Source: Candidatus Bathyarchaeota archaeon (GTDB lineage: Archaea; Thermoproteota; Bathyarchaeia; TCS64). Taken from it: a DNA stretch of 52,943 bases. The notes below the pieces were generated by a model. That model was not told the origin of the DNA and did no database searches. It was given only the letters and a program-made list of their open reading frames with translations. This document shows positions 1-9,356 of this stretch, piece after piece (within the stretch, counting starts at the first letter, position 1; each line of letters begins with the position of its first letter). Where the stretch lies: assembly GCA_002726865.1 (NCBI GenBank), contig PBSW01000023.1, positions 2,064 to 55,006 on the forward strand. Direction: 5' to 3'. The position numbers and the translations under genes were made by a program.

Positions 1-167
1 TCGCAAAGCTGAATATATTTGAAATAGTCGGAGGAGACTTCGCTCGACCCATATCCGACCTGAAGGCAGCGAAGCCTCTTCTCAGGTCGTCATTTCTGTT
101 TCCGCTTTTGGAGATCGATCCTTCATTCAGAGGCAAACGCCTCAGTCGGATCGAAGCCGCCATATAG
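1..167 (+). CDS. 3' end of an unidentified protein (5' end outside the window)
   Basis: An open frame enters from the left edge (first full codon at position 3) and ends at TAG 165-167, giving 54 C-terminal residues. The composition is protein-like, with mixed charged and hydrophobic segments such as FEIVGGDFARPISDL and a basic tail RGKRLSRIEAAI. I do not recognise the family and assign no function. The next gene is on the opposite strand, so this one ends a rightward unit. It could be a chance open frame, but codon composition resembles the window's real genes. Confidence 0.5.
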   Translation, partial: AKLNIFEIVGGDFARPISDLKAAKPLLRSSFLFPLLEIDPSFRGKRLSRIEAAI

Positions 168-353
168 TAGCGGAAGGCTTTCGCCACCCTTCGAAGCACG
201 GAGTCTAAATAAAAACATTATGATTTTGGGAAATGTCACTTGATTAACTCTGGAATCAAAATGATGAAAATAAAGGAATTTTTATCCCCCATTATAAGAA
301 AGTATATTGTCGCGAGTGCGAAGTAAACATAAGGAGGAATAAAGTCTATTGTT

Positions 354-836
354 TTAACTTTCCTTAATTTTACTGAGCTCATTCTTTAAAAATTCTCGAT
401 ATTTCTCATAAAAACGCGTCTGTAGTTCCAAGGACCCTTGGCTCATCCTTTCCTTCACCGTATGAGTTACGCATAGGATTCGGTCCATTGACTCTTCCGC
501 CACTAATTTTCCAGCAGTAAACATCGATAACCCCAACTTTTGTACTAAGGCAAACTGTCTATCCAGTTGCCTCTGAAATCTCGAATGATCGGATAGGACC
601 TGAATGCCAATGGGAGTGATAATAAATCTACCTCCCTCCGCTTCTTTGATCAATCCATCCCTTAACAGTCTTCCAAGCAAAGGGTAAATCAGCCCAGGTG
701 AGGGACTCCATAATCCATCGCTCTTTTTCTCTGCCTCCATAATAATTCCCTTTCCGGTCATTGGAGCATTATTAATAAGATGTAAAACGTAAAATCTTGT
801 GAATCCTCTGGGAATCTTTCCCTTTACTTTAGACAT
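354..836 (-). CDS. PadR-family transcriptional regulator
   Basis: A 160-residue DNA-binding repressor. Residues about 10-80 form a PadR winged helix: FTRFYVLHLI helix 1, the GKGIIMEAEKK turn, the family hallmark SPSPGLIYPLLGRLLRDGLI recognition helix, and a wing ending ITPIG. The C-terminal half (about 85-160) is helical and charged, as expected for PadR dimerisation. It is transcribed alone. A TATA-like TTTTTAAA lies upstream at about 881-888 on its strand and is bracketed by a palindrome and a half-copy of it, so autoregulation is likely. The ligand is unknown. A decayed gene at 41583-42018 belongs to the same family. Confidence 0.85.
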   Translation of the reverse strand: MSKVKGKIPRGFTRFYVLHLINNAPMTGKGIIMEAEKKSDGLWSPSPGLIYPLLGRLLRDGLIKEAEGGRFIITPIGIQVLSDHSRFQRQLDRQFALVQKLGLSMFTAGKLVAEESMDRILCVTHTVKERMSQGSLELQTRFYEKYREFLKNELSKIKES

Positions 837-867
837 TGGTCATATACCCACTTATCCAGGTTTTTCA

Positions 868-904
868 TATCGCTAGAGAGTTTAAAAATCTATCGCTAGC
901 GATA
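868..904 (-). promoter_or_regulatory. Operator-like palindrome plus half-site around the padR promoter
   Basis: TATCGCTAGCGATA at 891-904 is a perfect 14-bp palindrome. Its left arm recurs as TATCGCTAG at 868-876, 23 bp away. Between them lies a TATA-like TTTTTAAA (read leftward, about 881-888), so the sites flank the core promoter of the PadR gene that starts at 836. This arrangement suits repression by blocking TBP/TFB. That PadR itself binds here is inference. Confidence 0.6.
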
Positions 905-1048
905 AATCTATTTTCCCTATGGTATGAGCGTCATAGTATGCGGTACGCAAGCATTAAGAATTTTATATGTTATTTCGATATATTTTTTTCAAATGTCTCT
1001 CAATAAGCCAGATTTATTAACTGAATGTCATATGCTAGTAGATAGAAA

Positions 1049-1402
1049 ATGTATAATGTTGAAATACCTGTGAGGGAAATTAATCTCGGCGAGGAGATGG
1101 AAGTCCTCGTCCTCAAGGGTAAAGGCGAAAGTATTATCGGTAGAATGAGAGACGGGCGTGTTATTCTATTCAATAGAGAAAATCCAATTTTTCAGGATCT
1201 AAGACCGGGGGTTATGGTGAGGTGCAAAGTGAGTTTCGTCGCCCAAAATTACATTATAGTTGATCCATGTGCTCCTCCTAACACAGGGGTAGAAGCGATA
1301 AAATTGGGGTTAGATATGGTATCGGAATGTGATAACTGGGAAATCGCAATATTAAGTCAGGGTTTAAAACATCTTATTGAACAACTTGAAGAGTTAACCT
1401 AG
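1049..1402 (+). CDS. Small beta-barrel (TRAM/OB-like) protein
   Basis: A 117-residue soluble protein. Residues about 5-72 look like a small beta barrel of the TRAM/OB type: glycine-rich turns (GKGESIIGRMRDGRVILF), then PGVMVRCKVSFVAQNYIIVDP, which resembles the last strands of TRAM domains that bind RNA in archaea. The C-terminal 45 residues are helical and not recognised. It lies alone between two leftward genes with an AT-rich leader. RNA binding is a family-level guess. Confidence 0.55.
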   Translation: MYNVEIPVREINLGEEMEVLVLKGKGESIIGRMRDGRVILFNRENPIFQDLRPGVMVRCKVSFVAQNYIIVDPCAPPNTGVEAIKLGLDMVSECDNWEIAILSQGLKHLIEQLEELT

Positions 1403-1789
1403 GTCATCATGCATAAAATTAGGTTATTGAAATCTTTGTTTGATTGGAAATAGCCAAGCTTTTATTCAAAAAAAAAGAGGAAAAATTGTTTGGGATTATT
1501 GTACCTTTGTTATCATTAGGATTCTTATCAAGACTATTTTCAAAAGAATTACCTGGAGTTTAACTCAGCTAACCGCCAGTTACTTTTCCCATTATATCAT
1601 GTTTTTTCACTAATAGTTTTAGAAAAAAAATTCAGGCATTATCTCAAGAGCTGTCTTCAAGCTCTGCATGCAAAAACGCTCTCATAGGAAATTAAAAACT
1701 CAGGATGAATGTAAACGACACAGAAAAGAAGAATATGTTCGCGTAAAACAATTCCAGAATTGTTCGTACATAGTGATTTAAGGGTCATT
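1403..1789. other. Intergenic stretch, nothing recognised
   Basis: About 390 bp between two convergently transcribed genes. It is AT-rich, with an A9 tract near 1469-1477. No open frame, RNA gene or clear hairpin was seen. Confidence 0.5.
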
Positions 1790-2494
1790 CTAGGAAGGCA
1801 TCCAAGGAATCACCCTGATTGTCGGGTCATGGAGCCCGTTCAGCACTGCGGCATTGAGGAGAAGTGGAGTAAGGGACTCGATCCACTTTGAGTTAATTAA
1901 GGGCCCCACCCGGAGTGGGCGAAGATTTGGGATATCCCTGACCAGCTTCGAAACCTTAGCGAGGGCAAGTTTATGATTCCCTGCGATGAGGACATCGACG
2001 TTTAGAACCGCGTCTATATTATTCAGGTATGCAGCCGGCACCGTCTGGAATGCAGTGATCACAGGTGATGGCTCTACGATGTCTTGGATCGCTTCTGAGG
2101 CAGAGCGCCCCTGGAATCCTGGGTCGTCCCTCTCCTCTAAGGGAGTCCAATAAAATAGCTTCTTCTTTCTTGTCATAGGGACTACTGTGGATACAACGAC
2201 TTTCTCCGGTGAGAATTGATCCTTGAGGTCTTTAAGGGTTGAGAGGCTATGTTTCGCAGGGAGGGTGATTATGACTACTTCGGAGTCCTTGATCGCCTTA
2301 ACGTTCATAACGCCTTTGATAGTGCCATGCATTTCGTCAAGGTAAAAGCCCCTGGCAATATTGTTCAGGTTTTTTGCGATGCGCCCTGCCTTTTCGAGGC
2401 TCCGGGATCCCAGAAGGATATTATGCTCTAAAGCAAGGCGGATAGTGAGGCCTCGCCCCATATTCCCTGTGCCACCGAGGATGCCGATTTTCAT
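1790..2494 (-). CDS. npdG: F420H2:NADP+ oxidoreductase (NpdG/Fno-like)
   Basis: Transfers hydride between reduced coenzyme F420 and NADP+ in the cytosol. The 234-residue protein begins with a Rossmann nucleotide site (GILGGTGNMGRGL, residues 4-16). The LLGSRSLEKA segment follows, where the Ser/Arg pair is typical of NADP 2'-phosphate binding in this family, then VVIITLPAKH and a C-terminal domain matching Fno-type enzymes in length. Together with the F420-dependent Mtd at 23.1-23.9 kb it indicates that the organism uses F420. It is monocistronic: the upstream dipeptidase gene ends about 260 bp away. Confidence 0.85.
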   Translation of the reverse strand: MKIGILGGTGNMGRGLTIRLALEHNILLGSRSLEKAGRIAKNLNNIARGFYLDEMHGTIKGVMNVKAIKDSEVVIITLPAKHSLSTLKDLKDQFSPEKVVVSTVVPMTRKKKLFYWTPLEERDDPGFQGRSASEAIQDIVEPSPVITAFQTVPAAYLNNIDAVLNVDVLIAGNHKLALAKVSKLVRDIPNLRPLRVGPLINSKWIESLTPLLLNAAVLNGLHDPTIRVIPWMPS

Positions 2495-2752
2495 GGATTA
2501 AACCCCGTTCAATAAACCGAGAGGGGTCGGAGTGATAATAACATTATCACCAAAGCATTAATTCCCTCTGATCTAGGTTGATATAGCAAGATAAACGGAG
2601 GCGAATCGCGCGCGCTAGAAATCGTCTGGTTAAAGGGGATATTCTCTGGAGATACAAGATTAGCTTGGAAAACTTGTAGATAAAAGTGGGGAGGCACCGA
2701 AAATATCATTTGATAATGCTGGGAAGGGTTTGGGGCTAAGTGATGGATTAGA

Positions 2753-3925
2753 TTAAGAAAGCACCTTCTTGAAGACCCTGAGATCGTTTGTCCCGAGGAT
2801 CTTTTTGATTTCATGGTCGGCGTAGCCCCTAGAGATCATGCCACGGGTGAGTTCAGGAAACATTGTGACGTCATCTAACCCTGGAAAGCCGCATCCCCCG
2901 TCTAGATCCGAGCCTAGGCCAATGTGGTTGGGGCCAACGAGGTTGACTGCATGATCAAGGTGATCAAGCCAATCATTGAGAGTGACCTTGTAAAGAGTTT
3001 CGCGGTTGTTGACGCCTTCCTTGATAAACCCGGCGCAAAAACTGAGGTTCATTACCCCCCCATTCTCTGCAAGGGCCTTGATCTGATCATCAGTAAGGTT
3101 CCTATGATGGCTACATAAAGCCCTGCAGTTACTGTGAGAAGCTAGAACTGGATCCTGGGAGAGTTCCATAACATCCCAGAACCCTGTTTCGTTAAGATGG
3201 CTGATGTCTATGAGCATACCCAGGCGGTTCATCTCCTCAACTACTTCCCGCCCGAATTTTGAGAGATGGCTCCCCGAGTCAGCCCCTGAGCCGTCCCCCA
3301 GCTCGTTTCTGGGGAAGTGGGTTAAAGTAAGGGATCTAACCCCAAGCCTATACATCATCCTAAGGGCCCCAATATCCTCCTCTAATGGCTCACCGCCCTC
3401 TATAGTGATGATGGCAGCTATCTTTTTGGCTTTTAGTGCGTAGATGATCTCATCATAGTTGGTAGCGAGAGCGATAGTATCAGGGTTCGCCTCGACCTCA
3501 GTATAAAAGGCGTCCAGCATTTGGAGAAGACGTCGTAGACGGGCCCTATGATGAGGACTTACATACATCGCAAAGAGGAGGACGTTAACGCCCCCGTCAC
3601 GTGCTCGGGGAATGTCGATCTGGCCGTCTTTGGACCTCTCGCCCAAAGTCCTCCTTGGGGGTAGCACCCTGGTGCCATTATCGGCGAAGGGGGGCGCTCT
3701 GATGATTTGGAGGATAGTGTCGTTATGAGTATCCACCACTACTGAACTTCTATGGATGGCCTTAGCCCTCTCCTCCTGCTCCTGGGTGAGTTTGAACAAG
3801 TTTTTACACCTTGAAGACTGTATCTGACTGTTACGGTTTATATCATCATCGAGGACCACGATCAAAATCAGAAGAAAGGCAATAAACAGGCGAGACTCGC
3901 ATTCCATGGTGGTTAGGATAGTCAA
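2753..3925 (-). CDS. Membrane-dipeptidase-type metallopeptidase (family M19)
   Basis: A zinc dipeptidase of the renal dipeptidase family, which hydrolyses dipeptides, often those with D-residues. Visible family signatures in order are VVDTHNDT (the His-x-Asp metal pair), TIEGGEPL (metal-bridging Glu), LTHFPRNELGDG, DISHLNETGFWDV, ASHSNCRALCSHHRNL and HIGLGSDLDGG near the C terminus. The start is uncertain. The longest frame begins at a TTG (3925) with an ATG at 3907 and includes a hydrophobic stretch (residues 12-25) that could be a signal or anchor. A TTG at 3799 preceded by AGGTG would give a cytosolic enzyme beginning close to the conserved core. Confidence 0.85.
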   Translation of the reverse strand: MTILTTMECESRLFIAFLLILIVVLDDDINRNSQIQSSRCKNLFKLTQEQEERAKAIHRSSVVVDTHNDTILQIIRAPPFADNGTRVLPPRRTLGERSKDGQIDIPRARDGGVNVLLFAMYVSPHHRARLRRLLQMLDAFYTEVEANPDTIALATNYDEIIYALKAKKIAAIITIEGGEPLEEDIGALRMMYRLGVRSLTLTHFPRNELGDGSGADSGSHLSKFGREVVEEMNRLGMLIDISHLNETGFWDVMELSQDPVLASHSNCRALCSHHRNLTDDQIKALAENGGVMNLSFCAGFIKEGVNNRETLYKVTLNDWLDHLDHAVNLVGPNHIGLGSDLDGGCGFPGLDDVTMFPELTRGMISRGYADHEIKKILGTNDLRVFKKVLS

Positions 3926-4382
3926 CCACTGTCGTGATGATAATTTACATGAGATGAAGCTACATTCTAACGAAGTATTTGGGCTTCTTACTTATACCGA
4001 CCATGATGCGGAAAAGTTCAGCTACCACCTAGATGACCATATCTTGTAGGCGATGACAGAGGAATAGCCATAGTTGCTCGTCTACCACTAGCATCCAGAA
4101 GGTTCAGAAGGAGACAGTAGACTCGGTACAGAGGCAAGAGTTTGTTGATACATACCACCAGACCGGAGATATAATCACAACTGTCTCAATAGATACAAAC
4201 TAATATTTTCGTTTGTTGCACAGGCGCGATAATAAACCAAAGAAAATTAGATTAAGGGCTCTGCCGGTTCAAAATCAGGAAAATAAGATGAATCTCGGGG
4301 GGGGAACAATAGCCTCTATAATTTATGCCATAAATCCAAGCTGCATTTCGTTTAAATTATATGTCGACCATCTCCTAGGGAA
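3926..4382. other. Intergenic stretch with possible gene remnants
   Basis: About 455 bp between the divergent dipeptidase and helicase genes. A 31-codon open frame starts at ATG 3954 and stops at 4047. A second, out-of-phase open stretch ends at TAA 4201. Both have protein-like composition, but neither is recognised. They could be fragments of a decayed rightward gene or chance. No promoter is assigned. Confidence 0.35.
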
Positions 4383-6326
4383 ATGCCTCAAGTGTACAAC
4401 TGCCCCTCTTGTAGACGAGAATACACAGTTAACGAATACGTTGATGACAGATTCTGCAGAGACTGTGATACCCTCCTCAGGAGGAAGCGAGGAAAGACGA
4501 AAAAAAAGAGGGGTGCGGGATGGCGTTCTTTCTTCCCGTATGAACCATACCCCCAACAGGTGAAACTCATGAATGATGTCGAGGCCGTGGTGGGCAATAA
4601 AGGCGTCCTCATGGCCGAGGCGTGCAATGGCTTCGGGAAGACCGTATCCAGCCTGGCCGCGCTCCTCACCTTAGGGCTCCCCATCATTTACGCGACCCGG
4701 ACCCACGAGCAGGTCCAGCAGGTCCTCGAAGAAGTCTCTAAGATCAACGGGGCGTCAGGGGAGCGGTTCACAGCAGTCAACCTCGCCAGTAGGAGCCACC
4801 TCTGCATAAACCCAGATTGCAGTGACCTTCCCCAGGGGGACGCCATAGAGCTCTGCAGGAATCTCAGAGAGTCCAGGGAGTGCCCATGGACCCATGAGAT
4901 CGATGCTCCACCCAAGAGGATGCCTCCGGTTATGACTAAGAAAATTCTCATATCAACAGGAAAAAGAAAGGGACTTTGCCCCTACTATATTGCAAGGAGG
5001 GCTGCCTCTAGCTCTAGGATAGTCGTAGTCCCCTATCCATATGTCTTTGATGGTAATGTGAGGGCAAGCGTCGGCCTCGAGATCCCCGGGAAAATCCTAG
5101 TACTGGACGAGGGACACAACCTCGATAAAGTGGGCCAGGATAATATGAGTGATAGCCTCAGCGAGTTCATCCTTAACATGGCGGGGGAGGAGCTTAAAGT
5201 TATCAAGGCCCCGACGACCCATATCGTTCACCTTGGAAGGCTGCTCCGTAAGAAAACGAAGGACAGGCCCAAACTACAACAGGCAGAGACCCTCCAAAAG
5301 GACTTAGAAACAGCACTAGGGGGGGATCTGGGCTCCATCACAGAGGGCTACTATGACCATGTGCAGAAGATCAGGGCCCACAAGCAAAAGCTTGGAGAGC
5401 CACCAGCAAGTTACCTCAACGGGGTCATTGTCTTTCTAAGCCTCGTTCAGGGAAGCGACAAGTCAAAATATGTCGCTCTCTACCATAAGAACCGCCGAGG
5501 GGATGCCACCGTCGACTACAGGTGCTTAGATCCGAGCCTTGCTATCAGACCCATCGTGGAGGCGGCAGCTGGAACCCTCATCATGTCGGGGACCATGTCG
5601 CCTCTGGACCTATTCGCGGAGATTCTAGGCCTAGAGAGCACTGAGAAGAAGTCATATCCAATCATCCAGAACCCAGAAAACATCAGAATGTATGTGGATC
5701 CTCGGGTCACAACCACCTACAGGGAGAGGACCCCCAAGATGATCTGCGCCATCGGAAGGCGTATTGCCATTGAGCTTACCAAGGTCGACTGCGGGGTCCT
5801 CATCTTCTTCCCCCAGAGGGGACTCATGGAAAAGAGCATTAATGAATGGCTAGACAAGGGTATTATCAGGGCCCGCCGGGGTCTCCTCTACCTAGGGAGG
5901 AAGCAGCTATTTGTGGAGGGGAGAACCGCGGTCTCTAACAGGGCCTTGGTGACACGGTACAAGCGGGCCGCGGTCTCTCTGAACGGTGCTGTACTATGCG
6001 GGGTTTTCCGAGGCCGGAACTCAGAGGGATCCAACTTTCCTGGGGATCAGGCCCGGGGCATCATACTAGTCGGGGTTCCATACGCTAACTATGGGGATCC
6101 ATTGGTTCAAGCCCAAATCAATTATTATGACAGGCAGGGGGACGGATTGGGGCAGCGCTGGTACACTATGGACGCCTTCAAAGCCGCGAATCAGGCTCTT
6201 GGTCGGGGGATCAGAGGCATTGACGACTGGTGCCACTATTGGCTCCTAGACAGGCGGTATCGAAAACAGATCTCCCTCATCTCCCCCTGGGCCCTTGGGG
6301 ACAGCCCTGAGATCCTCAAGAAGTAA
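4383..6326 (+). CDS. Rad3/XPD-type Fe-S DNA helicase with N-terminal zinc ribbon
   Basis: A superfamily 2 DNA helicase (647 aa), probably 5'-3', related to XPD/DinG and acting in repair. Order of elements: zinc ribbon C7/C10...C25/C28; Walker A ACNGFGKT (80-87); four cysteines C141, C158, C167 and C199 spaced like the XPD 4Fe-4S domain, the last in LCPYY; Walker B/DEAH-type box DEGH (242-245); SGTMSPLDLF in helicase domain 2; and motif VI QALGRGIRG with its arginines near residue 610. The Walker A has Cys-Asn where most helicases have Pro-Thr. It stands alone, with no nuclease partner nearby. XPD versus DinG-like assignment needs a tree. Confidence 0.85.
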   Translation: MPQVYNCPSCRREYTVNEYVDDRFCRDCDTLLRRKRGKTKKKRGAGWRSFFPYEPYPQQVKLMNDVEAVVGNKGVLMAEACNGFGKTVSSLAALLTLGLPIIYATRTHEQVQQVLEEVSKINGASGERFTAVNLASRSHLCINPDCSDLPQGDAIELCRNLRESRECPWTHEIDAPPKRMPPVMTKKILISTGKRKGLCPYYIARRAASSSRIVVVPYPYVFDGNVRASVGLEIPGKILVLDEGHNLDKVGQDNMSDSLSEFILNMAGEELKVIKAPTTHIVHLGRLLRKKTKDRPKLQQAETLQKDLETALGGDLGSITEGYYDHVQKIRAHKQKLGEPPASYLNGVIVFLSLVQGSDKSKYVALYHKNRRGDATVDYRCLDPSLAIRPIVEAAAGTLIMSGTMSPLDLFAEILGLESTEKKSYPIIQNPENIRMYVDPRVTTTYRERTPKMICAIGRRIAIELTKVDCGVLIFFPQRGLMEKSINEWLDKGIIRARRGLLYLGRKQLFVEGRTAVSNRALVTRYKRAAVSLNGAVLCGVFRGRNSEGSNFPGDQARGIILVGVPYANYGDPLVQAQINYYDRQGDGLGQRWYTMDAFKAANQALGRGIRGIDDWCHYWLLDRRYRKQISLISPWALGDSPEILKK

Positions 6327-6588
6327 CCGTAAAAAAATCTAAATGTCGAATGCCTCTGGCCTGGTCTCGCTCCTATATAGTAGAGTTTAGACAATTAATC
6401 TGAACTCCCAGGCTAAGCGATGGAAGCTGATTATGATGATTCTCACAGAAGAGGCCCCTTCGGGGAATACCGCTTGAGTTAAGAATGGAGAAGTAAAATC
6501 TCCTGGATAATATATACAATGCCATAATTGTCACCCGCTCGAATCTCTTACAAAGATGAGAAATTATTAGTACCAGAATGAAGCTTTT

Positions 6589-8445
6589 ATGATCGATTCG
6601 ATGCAAACTGAGATAAAGGGATACGCAGGAAAGTTCTTGCGCGTGGACCTTACCAAAGGAACCCTTGAGGACTGGATCTGGGATGAGGAAGCCTACAGAT
6701 CATACCTCGGTGGGACAGGCGCTGGGGCTAGGGTGCTCTACGACGAGGTCCCCCTGAATGCTAACTGGTCTGATCCTGAGAATCGAATGGTCATCGCAAG
6801 CGGCCCCCTTGGGGGAACCAGTGTAGGGGGCACTGGTACAATCTCACTAGTCACCAAAGGCGCTTTGACTGGCGGTGCTACGTCGGTCCAAGCTAACGGC
6901 CTTTTTGGAGCATATATGAAGTTCTCTGGCTTTGATGGTTTGGTGATCCAGGGCGCATCCGACAAATGGACGTATCTTATGCTTAAAGATGGAACGGCCG
7001 AGTTAAGGGATGCTTCGGAGATCATGGGACTCGATACATATGAGGTAAGCAACGCCCTTAAGGAGATCCACAATGCTAGAGGGCGGGACGCCGCTGTCCT
7101 TTCAATTGGTCCGGCCGGGGAGAATCTAATTCGCTGGGCGGGAGTATTTGTGGACAAGGGACACAGCGCCTCCCATAACGGTACGGGTGCTGTATTGGGA
7201 TGTAAAAAGCTCAAGGCCATAATTGCTTTTCCCGGTAGTAGAAAGATCAACGTCCACGATCCTAGGACCCTTAAAAAAGTCGCCCAAGAAATGTACGAGG
7301 AGGTCGAGTACTTTAAAGGAACCATCGGAGGCGTCGAGACAAATCAAAAGGCGGAAAACAGCACTCTTCCCGTAAAAAATTATACCACCAACCTCTGGGA
7401 TATCTCAGACGAGAAGATCGATGCCTACGGGGAAATGTATCTGAGGGATACATATCAGGTAGGGAGGGAACCTTGTTGGGGATGTCGCCTTCTCCACTGC
7501 GCCTGGATGGAGGTGAAGACTGGTCCTTACGCAGGGATAGTTGAGGAGCCCGAGTACGAGCAGCTTGCAGCCTGGGGCCCAGCAATTGGGGTCGACGATG
7601 TCGAGGCCTCCTTTATGCTCAGCGGTCTCACCGACCGCCTCGGCCTTGAGAATAACGAGGCGGGCTGGATAACCGGCTGGCTTATGGAGTGTTTTGAGAA
7701 GGGTTGGATCACGGAGGAACAATCCGGGGGATTTAAGATAGCCTGGGGAGATGTCTGGGCAGTTGTAGAGCTTCTCGAGATGATTTCCAAGCGCGAGGGC
7801 TTCGGATTACTCCTCGCTGAGGGAATAAAGAGGGCCTCAGAGAAGATCGGTGGTCTTGCAGCTGACGCCGCGATTTACACTATGAAAGGGAATATCCCAA
7901 GGGGCCACGATCATAGAACCCGATGGGCCGAAATGTTCGACACCTGTGTGAGCAGCACAAGCACCATTGAGACTCATATGAGCATGATGGGCCCAGACGC
8001 CCAGGGACCTGGAAACTGGAAGGTGGTCTCTACAGAGGTTGCGGAAACTAAGGGGTTAATGCAGCTAGACGACTCTACTGGCGCTTGCCGCTTTAACACC
8101 GGGATGAATGCAAAGAACCTAGCAGCTGCAATCTCTTCTGCCACAGGCTGGGACTTTACAGGGGAGGAGGGAAGGCGGGTCGGCCTTAGGGCCATCAACC
8201 TAATGAGAGCATACAACCTTAGGGCCGGGATAGGTGCAGAGTATGACCGCCCATCGGTCCGATATGGGTCCACCCCGGTCGATGGGCTCACCTCCGGAAT
8301 CAGTATTCTCCCCCACTGGAACGACATGCTAACGAATTACTACACGTTGATGGGTTGGGACCCAGCAACAGGGATACCCCTTCCCGAGACCCTAGAAGGA
8401 CTTGGTATCGGCTACGTTAATTCAGACCTCGAAGAACTACGTTAA
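6589..8445 (+). CDS. aor: Aldehyde:ferredoxin oxidoreductase (tungstopterin family)
   Basis: Oxidises aldehydes to carboxylic acids with ferredoxin as acceptor, using a W- or Mo-bis-pterin and one 4Fe-4S cluster. At 618 residues it has normal AOR length. Seen: N-terminal GYAGKFLRVDLTKG, the LGGTGAGARVLYDE and SGPLGGTSVGGTG pterin-binding loops, cluster cysteines C296, C299 and C304, and the distal cysteine C500 in DDSTGAC. The first three cysteines are spaced C-x2-C-x4-C, not the usual C-x2-C-x3-C. The start may be ATG 6589 or 6601, and neither has a convincing Shine-Dalgarno. The gene is monocistronic. The substrate cannot be told from sequence. Confidence 0.9.
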   Translation: MIDSMQTEIKGYAGKFLRVDLTKGTLEDWIWDEEAYRSYLGGTGAGARVLYDEVPLNANWSDPENRMVIASGPLGGTSVGGTGTISLVTKGALTGGATSVQANGLFGAYMKFSGFDGLVIQGASDKWTYLMLKDGTAELRDASEIMGLDTYEVSNALKEIHNARGRDAAVLSIGPAGENLIRWAGVFVDKGHSASHNGTGAVLGCKKLKAIIAFPGSRKINVHDPRTLKKVAQEMYEEVEYFKGTIGGVETNQKAENSTLPVKNYTTNLWDISDEKIDAYGEMYLRDTYQVGREPCWGCRLLHCAWMEVKTGPYAGIVEEPEYEQLAAWGPAIGVDDVEASFMLSGLTDRLGLENNEAGWITGWLMECFEKGWITEEQSGGFKIAWGDVWAVVELLEMISKREGFGLLLAEGIKRASEKIGGLAADAAIYTMKGNIPRGHDHRTRWAEMFDTCVSSTSTIETHMSMMGPDAQGPGNWKVVSTEVAETKGLMQLDDSTGACRFNTGMNAKNLAAAISSATGWDFTGEEGRRVGLRAINLMRAYNLRAGIGAEYDRPSVRYGSTPVDGLTSGISILPHWNDMLTNYYTLMGWDPATGIPLPETLEGLGIGYVNSDLEELR

Positions 8446-8615
8446 TCCTCTGGGAGAAAAGGATGAAATCCTCGCTCTTTTAAACTAAATGAAATTATTA
8501 CACTAAAGTGTAGATAAAATCACGTTGGGTGGTTCAAAGAAAGCTGTTTGAGAAATTTACTACAGGATGAAAATCAAAAGGTCATATTTTTGTCCCGGAG
8601 CCTCATCTGCATTGT

Positions 8616-8993
8616 TTATGTCTCCTGGATCCGCTGCCCGATTGTTTTAAGCTCCCCATGCTCTTTGTAACGGATCTTGGTATTCAGCCTCACATTGAGT
8701 CCCAGTCGCCTTAGGAAGACGAAAAGGCTCTCCCCGTCGATGCTGTCCTTGATCTTGCCCGATTTGATCCCCTCTACCAGAGTTTGCTCAATCTGGGGCA
8801 TAACTGTAGAGTACTGGACCTTTGCAGTTTCGTAGACCTCCCAAGCCCTTCCGGAGAACATGGTTTCCAGGATCTCCCGGGGGCTAGGATCCTTGGACTT
8901 CTCCGGCTCCTTCTCCGCATTCTCGTCTTGAAGCATCCGCCTCTGGAGTTCCAGCATCCTTAGCCTCTTCAATCGGTCCAGCTCTGCGTCCAT
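8616..8993 (-). CDS. PDCD5/TFAR19-family DNA-binding protein
   Basis: A 125-residue small basic/helical protein of the archaeal PDCD5 family, whose members bind DNA; the cellular role is unclear. The N terminus is a long charged helix (DAELDRLKRLRMLELQRR). The core helical bundle follows (PSPREILETMFSGRAWEVYE, then PQIEQTLVEGIKSGKIKDSI), then the C-terminal LFVFLRRLGLN segment. Length and layout match the family. It is monocistronic and starts at ATG 8993. Confidence 0.8.
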   Translation of the reverse strand: MDAELDRLKRLRMLELQRRMLQDENAEKEPEKSKDPSPREILETMFSGRAWEVYETAKVQYSTVMPQIEQTLVEGIKSGKIKDSIDGESLFVFLRRLGLNVRLNTKIRYKEHGELKTIGQRIQET

Positions 8994-9356
8994 TCAGCAG
9001 CCTCAAACGACTTTTCCTTAGTCTCAACCTATAAGTTTAAAGGCTCAAGGATAAAGTTTCCTCTGCCGAAGACGATCATCGAAGATATTAGTGAATGCAC
9101 ACTCGAACCATTGCATTTTTCTTTTGGAACACCAAGCCCTCTCTGGATAGCCGCCCAGAAGGATATTGTCATCGCCCTTAATGCTTTAGGCAGGGGATGA
9201 CTGCTAGGAAGTCAAGAATTTCATATTTATCCCTAAGATGAACACATAATCCTTAATTGATTTCTAGGTACCCCTAACATAGACGACAATGATTCTTGCG
9301 TTAAGAGGGAAGGAGCAAAATACTGATAGGAATAGTATCTTTTGGAACGACCTGTA
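8994..9356. other. Intergenic stretch, one unexplained open frame
   Basis: About 360 bp between divergent genes. A rightward frame is open from the antisense of the PDCD5 start to TGA near 9198, with a protein-like tail (LWIAAQKDIVIALNALGRG) but no good start codon. It may be the remnant of a gene 3' end. Nothing else was recognised. Confidence 0.3.

Noticed and set aside
2509..2814. 101-codon leftward frame overlapping the dipeptidase 3' end
   Set aside because: Mostly out-of-phase with a clear family M19 gene; no domain.
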